A stretch of DNA of 64,000 bases from Mycoplasma sp. (GCA_014803855.1 JAAVAX010000003.1:63328-127327), one strand, 5' to 3'; shown: positions 37,572 to 49,693, counted from the stretch's first letter. Program-made: numbers and translations. The notes: generated by a model not told the origin, from the letters alone.

Positions 37572-37711
37572 TGTTTTGATTACTTTAAATATTTTGATAA
37601 CTAAGATTCATAAAGTAATTATGTTTTATAAGATTTTTTTAAAGTGAAATAAATAACAATTACAAAAATCAATATATAGTGTAATAAATGAAAATGAAAG
37701 AGAGAATTTAA

Positions 37712-38011
37712 ATGAAAATATTATTAGCATGTTCTGCTGGGATGTCTACATCTTTATTAGAAAAATCAATTAAAGATTACGCTTCATCAATTAATGAACA
37801 AGTTGAAGTTATTGCTAAACCTTCAAATGAGGCTAGAGAAATAGTTAAAGAATATGATATTGTTCTTTTAGGACCACAAGTTAAATTTATGGAAAATCAA
37901 TTTAAGCAAGTTGCTGGAAGTATTCCTGTTGTTGTTATTCCTCCTCACATTTATGCAATGGCAAAGGGTGATGAGTGTTTTAAATTAGCAAAAGATTCAT
38001 TATCAAAATAA
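37712..38011 (+). CDS. PTS lactose/cellobiose-family IIB component
   Basis: 99 residues. The phospho-carrier Cys is residue 7 in ILLACSAGMSTSLL, the P-loop of the Lac/Chb IIB family; GPQVKFM and the DIVLLGPQ strand support it. It takes phosphate from IIA (40252-40581) and gives it to the sugar bound by IIC. First gene of a ten-gene sugar operon. AAAGAGAG precedes the ATG. Confidence 0.93.
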   Translation: MKILLACSAGMSTSLLEKSIKDYASSINEQVEVIAKPSNEAREIVKEYDIVLLGPQVKFMENQFKQVAGSIPVVVIPPHIYAMAKGDECFKLAKDSLSK

Positions 38012-38086
38012 AAAAACAATTTTCACTTAAAAAAAAGCAATCTAAAAACATTATTTAAATTTAATATAAAAAGTGAAAGGTTTATT

Positions 38087-39565
38087 ATGGTTGCTTCAAA
38101 TAAAGAAGTTTGAAAACGCCGTTGAGATTCAGTTGTTGCTAATCTTGGTAAATTAGGTGAGCAAAGACATTTATCTGCATTAAGAGATGGATTTGCTTTA
38201 CTGGTTCCTTTAATGATTGCAGCATCTGTTGGTGTTATCATGATGACATTTGTTTTTGGTTGATGACAAACAACTTCGACTTCCATTTTGGGTTGAATAT
38301 GTTGAGCAATACCTGGACAAGTTCAAACAGTAGATGGTGTAGTTGATTTTGTACCAAATTCAGTGGCTCATCAAATTTCATCAATAGGAACATTTGTTTT
38401 CTATGCAATTTGAAAAGGTATTTTTAGTTTTCTAGCAATCTTTTCTACACTAACCATTTCATATTCATTAGCTAGATTAAAGGGTACTAAAGATCCATTT
38501 ATTGCTTCAACAATTGGACTTGGAGCTTTTATGGTTCTTACCTATGGTAATATGAATTTATTTGGAACAAATGGTTTATTAGTGTCAATTATTGCTTCAT
38601 TTATATCAATAGAATTATTTACATATTTTGAAAAAAATGAAAAACTACAATTAAAAATGCCAGCTGGAGTTCCACCTGCTGTTGGTAGAGCATTTTCTAA
38701 ATTATTCCCTACCATATTCACAATGTTAATAATGGTTGGTTTACAAGCTCCATTCATTATTATTGCTTCATTAACTACTGGATTTGGAGCTGGAGATTGA
38801 TTCTCATTTGGTCAAGCTATTTCAGTAGGTATTCAAGCTCCATTTTTAGGTTTAGCTTCAAGTACAAGTGGATCATTTGGTATTGGTATTGCTTTTGTAT
38901 TCTTTAGTGCATTCTTATGATTCTTTGGATTACATGGGCAAAATATTTTAACTGGGGTATATTCACCAATTTATATTGCAGCTTTAGCAAATAACCAAGA
39001 TTATAAAGCGGGTGTACCTGGATTAAGTCCGTCAGTTTTAGCAGATGGAACACAAGATGCTTTCATTTACTTAGGTGGTGCAGGGGTTGCAATTGCTCTT
39101 GTTATAGTTGGATTACTTTTTGTAAAAAGGAAATCTGAAAGAGAAATTTTAAAATTTGGAGCTGCTCCTTCATTATTCAATATAAATGAACCAATTTTAT
39201 TTGGAATGCCATTGATTTTAAACTTTACATATGTTATTCCATTTATTTTTACACAAGTTGTATTATTTGTAATCACATGATTAGCTATTGAAGTATTTAG
39301 AATTGTTCCGCCTGTTATTGTTAAGATTCCATGAACAACACCAGTTTTAATTGGAGGATTTTTAGCTACATCTAGTTGACAAGGTATTTTATTATCTGGA
39401 TTCAATGTTATTGTTGCTTGTGCTATGTGATTCCCATTTATATTAATATCAAATAAAAAAGCTAAGAAAAATAATGAGGAATTAGTAAAAATTGACTATC
39501 GTCAAGGGATGCAAAAATTCTTATCTCATTTTAAAAGAAATAAAAATAAAAAAGGAGATGAGTAA
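38087..39565 (+). CDS. PTS lactose/cellobiose-family IIC permease
   Basis: 492 residues with about ten membrane segments. It carries the family markers LSALRDGFALLVPLMIAAS at the N-terminus, GLHGQNILTGVYSPIY in the middle, and the substrate-site motif FNINEPILFGMPLILN near residue 363. This is a IIC of the Lac family (chitobiose, cellobiose, lichenan). A long basic C-terminus ends KNKKGDE. Its stop overlaps the next start (TAATG). The neighbours argue for an amino-sugar disaccharide as substrate. Confidence 0.93.
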
Positions 39566-40221
39566 TGAGTTTTGTATTAAGTAAACAAAATTTAAATTCT
39601 TTCTATTTGAATAACACAATGGAAGAAACTGAAAATAAAATTGAAATTCAATATTCAAAATATAATCCATTTATATTCAAAAAAGATTGATCAAAAAATA
39701 AAAAATTTAACATTTGATACAATGTTTTCAAGTTTTCTATTGTAATACTAATGGCAATTTTTGGAATAATGTCATTATGATATGTTGCGCAGTGAGAAAC
39801 TAATACATTGAAAAATTTAGGTATTGACTTATCTAAATATGGTGATATTGGTCAAATAATTTCTGAAGAAAATTTAATGAAATTAAATTCATTAGGATTA
39901 GCTGATTTTGATTCTACAAAAATATTAAACTCATCATTAATAAGTCTCTTATTAGCTTTTTCATTGGTAGGTATTATATTTGTAATTCCTACTTTAATAT
40001 TTAAAAATGGAACTGCATATTCATTAGGATCAATGACAATTACAATTATTTGTTTAGTAATTTCAATGACAATATTATTTATAGGACTTATTGAACAAAA
40101 AGATATTATTTCAATGTACAAAAATGATATGTTGAATATTGATGAAAATGGAAATGTTATAAGTAGTGCTAGTCAAATAATAAAGTTATTGAAAAATGAT
40201 TTATTAAATACACCAGCATAA
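39565..40221 (+). CDS. Membrane protein of unknown function within the PTS operon
   Basis: 218 residues. An N-terminal cytoplasmic part of about 50 residues, then three hydrophobic segments near residues 53-75, 118-140 and 147-170, with a polar loop between the first two. No family recognised and no catalytic motif seen. It overlaps the IIC stop by one base and comes 30 nt before IIA, so it is translationally tied to the permease. It may assist or regulate the transporter, but that is only inferred from position. TGA Trp codons at KDW and NIWYN. Confidence 0.7.
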
Positions 40222-40251
40222 TTTAAAAAAATTATTTTAAAGGAATAAATA

Positions 40252-40581
40252 ATGAGTAAAAAAGAATTCACATTGGAAGAACTTTCAAAAGTTGCTTTTC
40301 AAATTATAACTTATTCAGGAGAAGCTAAATCAGAAGCAATGAGTGCTATATATTTAGCTAAAGAGAATAAATTTCAAGAAGCTGAAGAAAAATTAGCTTT
40401 TGCTAATAAGCAGATCAATATTGCAAGTGAACAACATTTTGAATTAATTCAAGAAGAAGCTAAAGGTAATAAAGTATCTCCTTCACTATTACTAATGCAT
40501 GCTGAAGATCAATTACTTTCAACCCAAGCTCTATTATTGATGGCTGAAGAAATTATTGCATTATATAAAAAAATTAAATAG
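40252..40581 (+). CDS. PTS lactose/cellobiose-family IIA component
   Basis: 109 residues, all helical. The family signature is ITYSGEAKSEAMSAIYLAKENKFQEAEE, and the phosphorylated His lies in LLLMHAEDQLLST. It receives phosphate from HPr. It is separated from IIB and IIC by a membrane-protein gene, an unusual spacing. A TTAAAGGAA ribosome binding site precedes it. Confidence 0.93.
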   Translation: MSKKEFTLEELSKVAFQIITYSGEAKSEAMSAIYLAKENKFQEAEEKLAFANKQINIASEQHFELIQEEAKGNKVSPSLLLMHAEDQLLSTQALLLMAEEIIALYKKIK

Positions 40582-40590
40582 GAAAATATT

Positions 40591-41688
40591 ATGCTAGGAA
40601 TATCAATATATCCAGAATACGAAAATGAAAAAGATACAATTGAATACATAAAATTAGCATCTAAATATGGTTTTAAAAGAGTATTTACTTGTTTATTATC
40701 AGTAAATGAATCAAAAGATAAGATTACAGAAAAATTTAAAAAAATAATTTCAGTAGCTAGAGAAAATGATATGGAAGTTATTTTTGATGTTGCTCCAACT
40801 GTTTTTAAACAATTAGATATATCTTATGATGATTTATCATTCTTTCATAAATTAGGTGCAACAGGTATTAGATTGGATGAAGGATTTGATGGATTAAAAG
40901 AAGCATTGATGACATACAACAAATATGACCTAGATATTGAAATAAATATGTCTAATGGTACAAAATATGTTGATAACATTTTGTCTTACAGCGCTAATAA
41001 AAAGAAATTAATTGGATGTCATAATTTTTATCCAATGGAGTTTTCAGGATTATCTTTAGAACATTTTGAAAAAACATCTTTACAGTTTAAAGAATTAGGA
41101 ATAAGATCAGCTGCATTTGTATCATCAAGTAGAGCAAATCATGGCCCATGACCAGTAATGGATTCTGGTTTATGTACTTTAGAAATGCATCGGAATTTAC
41201 CAATAACTACTCAGGTTAAACATCATTTAATGATGGGATTGGTTGATGATATTATCATTGCTAATGCATTTGCTTCTGAAGAAGAACTAAAAGAAATAAG
41301 TGAAATTAAATGTCCTACTTTTGAAATTAAGTTTAATCCAAATGTTACTGATATTGAGAAAAAAATTGTATTAGAAGAATTGCATTTTAATCGTGGAGAT
41401 ATATCAGAATATTTAATTAGATCTACAAATTCAAGAATCAAATTTAAAAATGAGAACTTCAAACCAGAAAATACTAGTGAAATTATTAAAAAAGGTGAAA
41501 TTATTATTTGTAATAACAACTTTGAAAGATATAAAGGTGAATTACAATTAATAAAAAAAGATCATGATGATGTTAAAAGAAGAAAGAATATAGTTGCTAA
41601 AATTGCAGAACATGAATTGTTCTTATTAGATTATTTAAAGCCATGATCACTATTTAAATTTGTTGAAATCAAAAAGAAAAAAATCTAA
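40591..41688 (+). CDS. mupG: MupG/DUF871 (GH170) family 6-phospho-glycosidase
   Basis: 365 residues. It matches the DUF871 family closely: LGISIYPEYE start, YGFKRVFTCLLSV, FDVAPTVFKQLDISYDDLSFF, GATGIRLDEGFDG, IGCHNFYPM, RANHGPWPVMDSGLCTLEMHR, DDIIIANAFASEEEL. The S. aureus member MupG splits MurNAc-6-phosphate-GlcNAc imported by a PTS. Here it directly follows the PTS genes (9 nt). This cell should lack peptidoglycan and I see no MurNAc-6-P etherase, so the substrate may be bacterial wall debris or another beta-linked disaccharide. The family call is firm, the substrate is not. Confidence 0.87.
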
Positions 41689-41707
41689 ACTATATTAAAA
41701 TATCCTT

Positions 41708-41956
41708 ATGTTAAATCTGAACAAAGCAATTACTAATCCAGGAATATCAGATCCATTAATTTTATCGGGTGTTGTTTTAATGGCATTAGCAATTATGATA
41801 CCTTGCCTAATTTGATTTATTAGAAATATTTTTAGAATTATATTAAAGAAAGATTATTGATGATTAACATCATCTGTAAAATTATCTTGAATAATTGGTT
41901 GTGCAATTTTTGTAATTGGTATTTGTTTATTAGTTATTAAATTAATTAATCCATAG
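41708..41956 (+). CDS. Small two-span membrane protein, unknown
   Basis: 82 residues with two hydrophobic segments (about 18-38 and 58-78) joined by a basic loop (RNIFRIILKKDYWW). No family recognised. It lies 19 nt after the mupG stop and 8 nt before the next gene, so it is part of the operon. Trp codons are TGA (LIWFIR, DYWWLT, LSWIIG). Confidence 0.65.
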
Positions 41957-41964
41957 GTGATGAA

Positions 41965-42849
41965 ATGACAGATAAAAATTTGCCAGAAAATACTAAAAAA
42001 AGATCTATTGCTGATGAATTTAATAGACAAAAAAGAATTACTAAAAAGATGCACATAAATACAAATGATAAGGAATTTGGTTGAAAATGCTTTTTAGCTT
42101 TTTTTAGAAAAACATTCAAGGTAAAAAAAGATGGAGAATTACATAAGGATTTTAAGTGAAATGCAAAAATAGCAAATATTAGTTCAAATTATGAAATAGA
42201 TATATTTGATGAGCAAAAGAAAATATTGCAAATAACATGGTCAAATCATGAAGATAAATACTGAATGAAATTTAGATTATATAAAAGATTGTTATCATCA
42301 AAATATGCAATAAAAGTTACTGAATATATCATAAGAGACAAAGCTTTTTGAGGATTACAAGATACAGTTGGATTAATTTGATTGAAAAGTAATTTTAAAA
42401 GAGAAGTTAAAAGAATGAAAGCATCAATTAATTTAGTAATTGAAAATAATGGTGAGGTTCCAGATTCTTTTGATGATTTTGTATCTGATAAATATGTTTT
42501 AAGAAAAATAAAATTAAAAAACATTAATAGTAATGAATTTGAATTAAAAAAAATACTAAAAGACTTTTATCAAACTAAATTTAATTTTGATAAATTAGAA
42601 ACATTTACATCTAAAAAAAACAAATATAGCATAGTCTATAAAATTAAAAAAATAGATAATGATGAAATAATAATTGAATGAAATCAAGACAAAGATCATT
42701 ATGAAATTGAATTTAAAATAATTAATAATAAATTACTTATTAAACAAAAAATAACAAGCTTATGAACTTTTGATAGTAAAAGAAAATTAAAATTAATTAA
42801 ATCTAATTTTAATAATTATGTTGTTAATGATATAAAAAAATTGATATAA
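41965..42849 (+). CDS. Unknown protein within the amino-sugar operon
   Basis: 294 residues, basic and soluble-looking, rich in Lys, Asn and aromatic residues, no signal peptide. Two segments that pair KISS-like strands with YEI/YSIVYKI strands suggest an internal duplication. No family recognised. GGTGATGAA precedes the ATG at 41965; the ATG at 41960 is in another frame and soon stops. It sits between the small membrane protein and the ROK kinase. Confidence 0.65.
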
Positions 42850-42889
42850 ATTTCTAAATTTATAATCATTCAAGTTTTGGAAGTGAAAA

Positions 42890-43768
42890 ATGAAAAATTA
42901 TTTAATTTTTGATATTGGTGGTACCTTTGTAAAATGAGCAATTACAAATGAAAATTATGAAATTGTTGAACAATCTAAATGACCATTTAAAGGAAAAGAA
43001 GAAGGAAAAATAGTACTTATACAAAAAATTAAAGATAAGTACCATGAAATCAAAAGTAATTATAAAATAGAAGCAATAGGTATATCTACAGCAGGTATTG
43101 TTGATCCAAATTCATGCCAAATAAATGGTATTGCTCACAATATTAAAGATTGAGGTGGCACAAATATTAAAAAAGAATTAGCAGATTTAAATGTAAAAAA
43201 TATTTTTTTAGAAAATGATGCTAATGCTGCCACTATTGGTGAATCAACAGTTAAAAATTTACAAAATCATAAAAATGTCTTAATGATTACATTAGGTACA
43301 GATATTGGTGGCGGAATTTTAATTGATAGAAAAATTTATCGAGGTTCTAATGGTTTAGCTGGTGAAGTTGGATTTCAATTTATCAGTAATGAAGAAGTTA
43401 GATGAGGTGAATTGTGTTCATCGATTGGATTAATTAATTTAGTAAAAGAAAAAACAAAAAAAGAATTAACAACTTATGACATCTTAGAATCAAATGATCA
43501 AGAAATTAAAAGTGTACTAAATCATTGATATAAAATGATTGGTAATGGACTAGCTAATCTGTTAGTGGTAATGAATTTTGATGCAATAATTATTGGTGGT
43601 GGAATAAGTGAATCTAATTTATTTGATATCAATTTAATTAAAGAAAATATTAGCATGTTCTTAGCAAAACAACCAGTATTTAATGAAACATATCAATTAT
43701 ATAAAGCTTCTTTAGGTAATAAAGCTGCAATCATTGGTATGACTAAAATAATTAATGAAAATATTTAA
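42890..43768 (+). CDS. ROK-family sugar kinase
   Basis: 292 residues. ATP-binding FDIGGTFVKWAI, the second loop AIGISTAGIVD, catalytic Asp in FLENDANAATIGE, phosphate loop LGTDIGGGILID and GEVGF. The ROK zinc motif (CxCGxxGC) is replaced by ELCSSIGLIN, so it lacks the structural zinc. Pathway context suggests an N-acetylglucosamine or glucose kinase acting on the non-phosphorylated sugar released by MupG or the GH1 enzyme. There is no DNA-binding domain, so it is a kinase and not a NagC/XylR regulator. GGAAG lies 5 nt before the ATG. Confidence 0.88.
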
Positions 43769-43803
43769 ACAAAAAATAACAATCAGAAAGGATTTGATAT
43801 TTT

Positions 43804-45306
43804 ATGAAAAAATTTCCTAAGGATTTTATATTTTCTACTTCAACTTGTGCTTATCAAATTGAAGGAGGAAGATTATTAGGTGGTAGAAAACATTCAAATT
43901 GAGATAAATTCACAATTGATAATTACTACATTCCTCCTAAGGGTGTAGCAGCAAGAGAAATAGCTTCAATTGATGTTGCTTCTGATTTTTATCATATGTA
44001 TAAAGAAGATGCTTCAATTATGAAAGAAATTGGAGTAAATGGATTTGCTTACAATATGGATTGAGCAAGAATTTTTCCAGATAATGAAGATGATGTAAAT
44101 GAAGAAGGAATTAAATACTATGAAGATGTATTTAAAGAATTAAACAAAAATGGTGTTAAACCAATTCCAATCTTATATCATTGAGATTCTCCATTATGAT
44201 TAGAAGAAAAAGGTGGAACAAGTTCAAGAGCATTTTTATCTGCATTTAGAAAATTTGCAAAGGTTGTTTTTGAAAGATTAGGTAAATATACTGACATCTG
44301 ATATGTTAATGATGAAAATTCAACATATACAACATCAGCTTATTTAGATGACTATAATCCACCGCAAAAAAAAGATGAAAAAGAATTCTGAAAAGCTGTT
44401 TATTACTTATCTATTTCTGGAGCAATGGCAAAAGAAGAATTTGAAATAGCAAGAAAAAAAGGATATGTAAGTAAAGAAGCAATATTAGGTATTGATCATG
44501 ATTGAAATCCTGCAGTTCCATATGATAAAAATGATCCTGATGATTTAAAATCATGTGAAATATTTAATGAGTATAACTTGGATTTATATTTAGACCCTAA
44601 CATGTTAGGAACATTCCCAAAATGTTTTCATGATGCAATCAAAAAATTTAATTTAGAAGAAATGATTGTTCAAGAAGATCTAGATTTATTGAAAAATAAT
44701 ACTCTAGATTTAGTTGGTTGAAATTATTATAGACCAGCAATCATAGCACATCCAAAAAGATTAAATGAAAATATTGAATGACATACAAATTATCAAACAT
44801 TTATTACTAAAGAAGCTTACATTGTATTTCCTAAAGGACAAAGATATACATCATGAAATTGATTAATTATGCCAGAATATTTATCAATAGGTTCTCATCA
44901 TTTATGAAAAAAATATAAAAAACCATTGATGATTATTGAAAATGGAATAGGTTATTTTGATGTAAGAGAAAATGGAATAGTAAAAGATAATTATCGAATT
45001 GAATACTTAAATGAACATTTAAGAGAAGTTCAAAAAGCAATTGATGAAGGGGTACCATTTATTGGATATTCACTATGAACATATTGTGATATATTCTCAC
45101 CATCAGGTGGTTATAGAAAAAAATATGGATTAGTGGGAGTAGATTTTGAAAATAATACACTACAAAGATACCCTAAGTCATCAATGTTCTGATATAAAGA
45201 TGTTATTAATAATCTATCAACATTTGAAAATGATAATATAGATTTTGAAAAATACTATAAACAAGCTGAAGATGATTATAAAAATAATCCAATTTGAAAA
45301 AAATAA
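43804..45306 (+). CDS. GH1 family (6-phospho-)beta-glycosidase
   Basis: 500 residues, TIM barrel of family GH1. The N-terminal motif FIFSTSTCAYQIEGG matches the F-x-F-G-x-[GSTA]-x-[GSTA]-x(2)-[FYN]-x-E consensus except for one Gly. The nucleophile Glu lies in MIIENGIGYFD and the late Trp segment is IGYSLWTYCDIFS. The acid/base motif is WYVNDEN instead of the usual WxTFNEP: the Glu is kept but Asn-before and Pro-after are changed, suggesting an altered substrate site. The C-terminal loop with KKYGLVGVDF fits 6-phospho-glycosidases. It cleaves PTS-imported disaccharide phosphates. Confidence 0.9.
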
Positions 45307-45337
45307 ATAAGTGAAAAATATAAAATAAGGAGAAAAA

Positions 45338-46054
45338 ATGAAATTTATAAAATTTAAAAATGATGATATTGCTTCATTACATGTTGCAAATGAAATGATT
45401 GATTTAATTAAATCTAATCCTAAAGCAATTTTAGGTTTAGCAACAGGTTCTACACCAATAAAACTATATAATTGCTTAGCACAAGATTATAAAGAAAATA
45501 AAACTGATTGATCTAATATAACCACTTTTAATCTTGATGAATATTTAGGTCTACCTGAAAATCACCCTCAAACCTATAAAGTGTTTATGGATCAACATTT
45601 ATTTTCAAAAACAAACATTAAAAAAGAAAATACTAATTTTCCAGAAATGAATGTTAATTATGATGAATTAATTTCTAAAGATGGTGGAATTGATTTACAA
45701 ATATTAGGTATTGGCACCAATGGACACATTGGATTTAATGAACCTGGGTCACCATTAGATTCTTTAACAAGAATTGTAGATCTAACTCCAGAAACAATAA
45801 AAGTAAATGCTCAAAAATTCTTCAATGGTGATGAAAAAGATGTTCCTAAAAAAGCATTATCAATGGGTATAAAATCAATATTGGGAGCTAAAAAAATTAT
45901 TTTATTAGCTTTTGGACCATCAAAAAATGAGGCAATGAGAAAACTAAAAGAATTAAAAACATTTGATATCAATTTCCCAGCTAGTGCTCTAGTATTACAT
46001 AATGATGTTACTATTATTGTAGATGAAGATGCAGCAAAAGACCTTGATTTATAA
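45338..46054 (+). CDS. nagB: Glucosamine-6-phosphate deaminase
   Basis: 238 residues. Motifs: LGLATGSTPIKLY (phosphate loop), TFNLDEYLGL (catalytic Asp), LGIGTNGHIGFNEPGSP (His and Glu), and KKALSMGIKSIL. It converts glucosamine-6-phosphate into fructose-6-phosphate and ammonia. It is shorter than E. coli NagB, as usual for the Gram-positive form without the allosteric tail. A strong AAGGAG lies 6 nt before the ATG. Its end overlaps nagA. Confidence 0.95.
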
Positions 46055-47183
46055 AAATTGCTTAATAACTACTATTAAAGAACAATTTCTAGGATGAATT
46101 GAAATTGATTCAAATAGTAAAAAATTAATAAGCATCAATAAAGGTAATACAAATAAAGAAGGAATTGATTGTAACAAGAAAATACTAATGCCTGGTTTTG
46201 TTGATTCACATACCCATGGTGGATGATCATACTCATTTAATCATGATTTAAATGATTTGGAAAAATATGATCACTATTTAAAAAATCTAAAAAAAGAAGG
46301 AGTTGTTGCTTTTGTTGGAACATCAGTAACAGCTACTTTAGATAATTTGAGAAGAGATTTAAAACCAATCAAAAAACTTTTAACTACAAAGCAAGAAAGT
46401 TTGCCACAAATGGTTGGTTGATATTTTGAAGGACCATTTATATCAGTAGCAAAAAAAGGAGCTCATGAAGAAGCATTAATAATGCAAATCAATGAGCAAT
46501 TTTTAAAAGATGTAAAAAAAGAAATACCAAATTATCCAATTATTTTTACAGTGGATGCAGAACAAGAAGAAAATAGAGTCTTAATTGAGAAATATCAAGA
46601 TGATTTTATATTTGCTTTAGGTCATTCAAATGCAAATTATGAGGAAGCAAAATACTGTCTAAATCATGGAATTAAAAGAATAACTCACTTATATAATGCA
46701 ATGAGTGGTTTCTTCCATTCTGGAAGACTAGGAATATTAAATGTTATGTTCAATGGTGAATTTAATAAAAATATTAACATTGAACTAATATCAGATGGTT
46801 TCCATGTGTCTAATGAAGCAATTAAATTTGCCTATAAATGTTTTGATATAAAAAATCTAAGCATAATTACTGATTCATTACCAGCAAAAGGATTGGAAGA
46901 TGGATACTACAAACTTGGTGATCTGGATATTGAGAAAAAAGGTAATTTATTTTACTTAAAAGGATTAACCACACTTGCAGGTTCAGGTTCTACTTATAAT
47001 AGTATTCTTAATAATTTTAAAAGATTAACAAATTGTACATGAGAAGAAATTGTAAGAATCTCATCATATAATACATCAAGAAATTTAAGTTTAGATGATA
47101 ATTATGGAGATTTTATTATTGGTAAAGAAATAAACTTTGTAATTGTTGATGAAGATATAAATATAATTGAAACATTTATATAA
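46029..47183 (+). CDS. nagA: N-acetylglucosamine-6-phosphate deacetylase
   Basis: 384 residues. Metal-binding MPGFVDSHTHGGW, YFEGPFISVAKKGAHE, FALGHSNANYEEA and THLYNAMSGFFHSGRLG; catalytic Asp in SIITDSLPAKG. It removes acetyl from GlcNAc-6-phosphate to feed NagB. The start is taken as ATG 46029 (MQQKTLIYKNCLITT); ATG 46023 or a TTG at 46044 are alternatives. All overlap the nagB end (26 nt for 46029), so the genes are coupled. The gene is last in the operon and a strong terminator follows. Confidence 0.92.
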
Positions 47184-47230
47184 CATATAAATACATATCC
47201 TTATTCTTAATATTTATTATTAATACAAAT

Positions 47231-47263
47231 AATTAATATCATTTATTGATATTAATTTTTTTT
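47231..47263 (+). terminator. Terminator of the amino-sugar operon
   Basis: A perfect 10-bp stem (AATTAATATC/GATATTAATT), 7-nt loop and a T run that reaches into the stop codon of the converging protease gene. Confidence 0.85.
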
Positions 47264-49589
47264 ATACTCCATTAGGGAATAATTTTGTTTTATGATTAGC
47301 ACCATACAATTTTTTTAGATTTTCCTTATATGAAAATTTTTGATTAGGAAAACCACCTTTAATTAAGTCATATCCTTCCAGATTATATGAACCAAATTTA
47401 CTTTGGTAACTAAATCCTTCACAATAAAGAGCTTGAGCTAAACCAACTGATGCTCTTGCATCTGCTGCAAAATAAATTCCAACTGTATAACCATCTGAAT
47501 CCATTAACATTGATCCTGAAGAACCTTCACCTAGATTACTATAATCAATTCCATATGTTAGACCTCATGAGTTATATCATGTTCTTAATTGATATGCTTG
47601 GCGATAATCATAGCCAAAGAATGAAAGGCTTAATGCTGCATCAAACATTCCTTTTCGATTATTAAAAGTATTGTAGTAATTACTTGTAGCAAGATTTGAG
47701 AACTTATTATCTTCTACTATTGGATTGTTGTTATTATCAGCTGCTCTATTTGTGTATAAATTAACTGGTCTAAAATATGGAGTATTTACAGTTTTAGCAT
47801 CTGGGAAACCAACAATTGAATATCCATTTTCTTTCTTTAAACTATAATCTTGCAATATTGATTTTTCATGATATTTAAAATGTCTATTACTATTATTTAC
47901 ATAATCTTGAGTAAATGTTTTAGCTTCATCTGTAGTATTAAAAGTTACTTCCATTACAGCAAAATCAATATATTCTTCACTATTTTGTCATTTACCATCA
48001 TTAGTAAATGATGAAGGAGAAGTAGTTAAAATATCATTACCAATAAGAATTGTTTTAAGATTTGCAGCTGGAATATAAGCTCTATCTCAATAATTATTAT
48101 CATTATGTTTTACTTCCTGACCAAATTGAAGTATTTCAGTTTTAATTCTTCTCATAATTAAACGCTCTGTATTAGAGAAATTACTTAATTCAACCTCATA
48201 ACGCTCAGGACTAATAGTATCATTTGGTATTTTTAAATTTTGAATAACATGAGAATTTGTTGCAATATACCATGTTATTGGATATGACCCATCATCTGTT
48301 AATTTATAATCAAGTATTCAACCTGTACCCATTGAGACACCACCAGAATAATCACAAAATGATAGTGAAAATGTATTTTTCAATTGATTCATTTCAGTAT
48401 CATTAAATATCTTACCTTTTATACTATTAGCATATTCAGGAACACCATCTGAAGGTGCTGTTCTCATAGGACCATTAGAAAGAATGATACTATTTTTACC
48501 TGTACCACCACCTGGTTTTGCTAAATCATATAAACCACCAGTATATGGATCGGCATTATTTTTAAAATAAGTTGTGTTTACAGGTTCTTCCTCTTTTACA
48601 TAAGTTAAATTGAAATTAACTTCAAAATTATTAGTGAAATTAATATTATTATCAACTGGTTCATTATCTTTATAAACTCTAACAATAAATCTTATTTTAT
48701 TTACTCCGCTATTTATGTCTTTATAAAGAAAATCTGATTTATATTGAAAATTAGCATTATCAAAATTAAATCCTATAAGTTTAGAAAATAAGTTATCTTG
48801 ATTTAATAATCTTAATTCATCCATAGTTAAATTGTTATTAATAAATTTAGGTTTTGCTTCTCTATTTAGTCTATCAATTTCTTCTTTAATATTTTTTGAA
48901 ACAGTTCCAGGATTATAACTAATATCAAAATTTAAAATAATTTCATTTGTTGTTCTAATTAATGATGGATATTGTTTATTCGTAATTTCTATTTTGAATT
49001 TAAATTGTTTATTATTAATATCTTTTATAAATGAAATAACTTTATATGAATAAATTGTTTCATTTTTTGAAAATTTTAAATAATTAATAAAATTATCTTC
49101 AACAACACTATCTAAATCTGATTGATTAAAACTATTATTTGTTAATGTAATGTTTTTACTTAAATTAGAAACTTCTTTATCAATATCATTTTCTTCTTTT
49201 ATTTGAAAATTGATGCTAAAAACTTTTGTAGTTTGTATACTACTATCTATTTCATTCTCTTTTACTGAAATTATAAAATCAAATTTATTTTCATTTTCAT
49301 ATAGTGTAAAGTTAATAATTCCATAAATAAAATTATTATTAGGAGCTAGATTAGAAACATATTTTAAAACATTTGAAGAATTATCTTTAATTTCTTCAAA
49401 TTCAAACATTTTTAAAATATTATTATTTTTTAGTTTTAAATCAATTCTATTTATTCTTTCAATTTCTTCATTAATGGGTATCTTCTTATTTTGATTAGAA
49501 GTACATGAAAAAATAAAAACTGGAACAGTTAATAATGATAATGAAACTGGAGCTACAAATAGTAATTTCCTTTTTAATTTCCTTTTCAT
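47262..49589 (-). CDS. DUF31/MIP-type serine-protease lipoprotein, copy 1
   Basis: 775 residues, one frame with TGA Trp codons. A lipoprotein signal ends in the lipobox VFIFSC near residue 29. Three Lipoprotein_17-type modules follow (each starts EI-RIN or EI-RLN; about residues 35-130, 130-225 and 235-330). Then a trypsin-like DUF31 domain with His in ATNSHVIQNL, Asp in EYIDFAVMEV and Ser in GEGSSGSMLMDSDG. Mycoplasma immunoglobulin proteases (MIP) are DUF31 proteins of this plan, so antibody or host-protein cleavage is likely; no MIB-type binding partner is visible next to it. It is a close paralog of the gene at 58278. Confidence 0.87.
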
Positions 49590-49693
49590 ATAAATTCAAT
49601 GAAATTTTATCGGTTAATAAGTATAAAATTAAAAATTTTAAAGATAATAGAAATTAAAATGCAAAATGTGTAAAACATTATTTCTTAATATTG

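Noticed and set aside
42890..43768. ROK-type transcriptional repressor
   Set aside because: No N-terminal helix-turn-helix; the protein starts directly with the ATP-binding loop.
47450..47665. Plus-strand ORF opposite the DUF31 protease, with a near copy at 58472-58681
   Set aside because: It recurs only because both protease genes are similar on the coding strand; no ribosome binding site.
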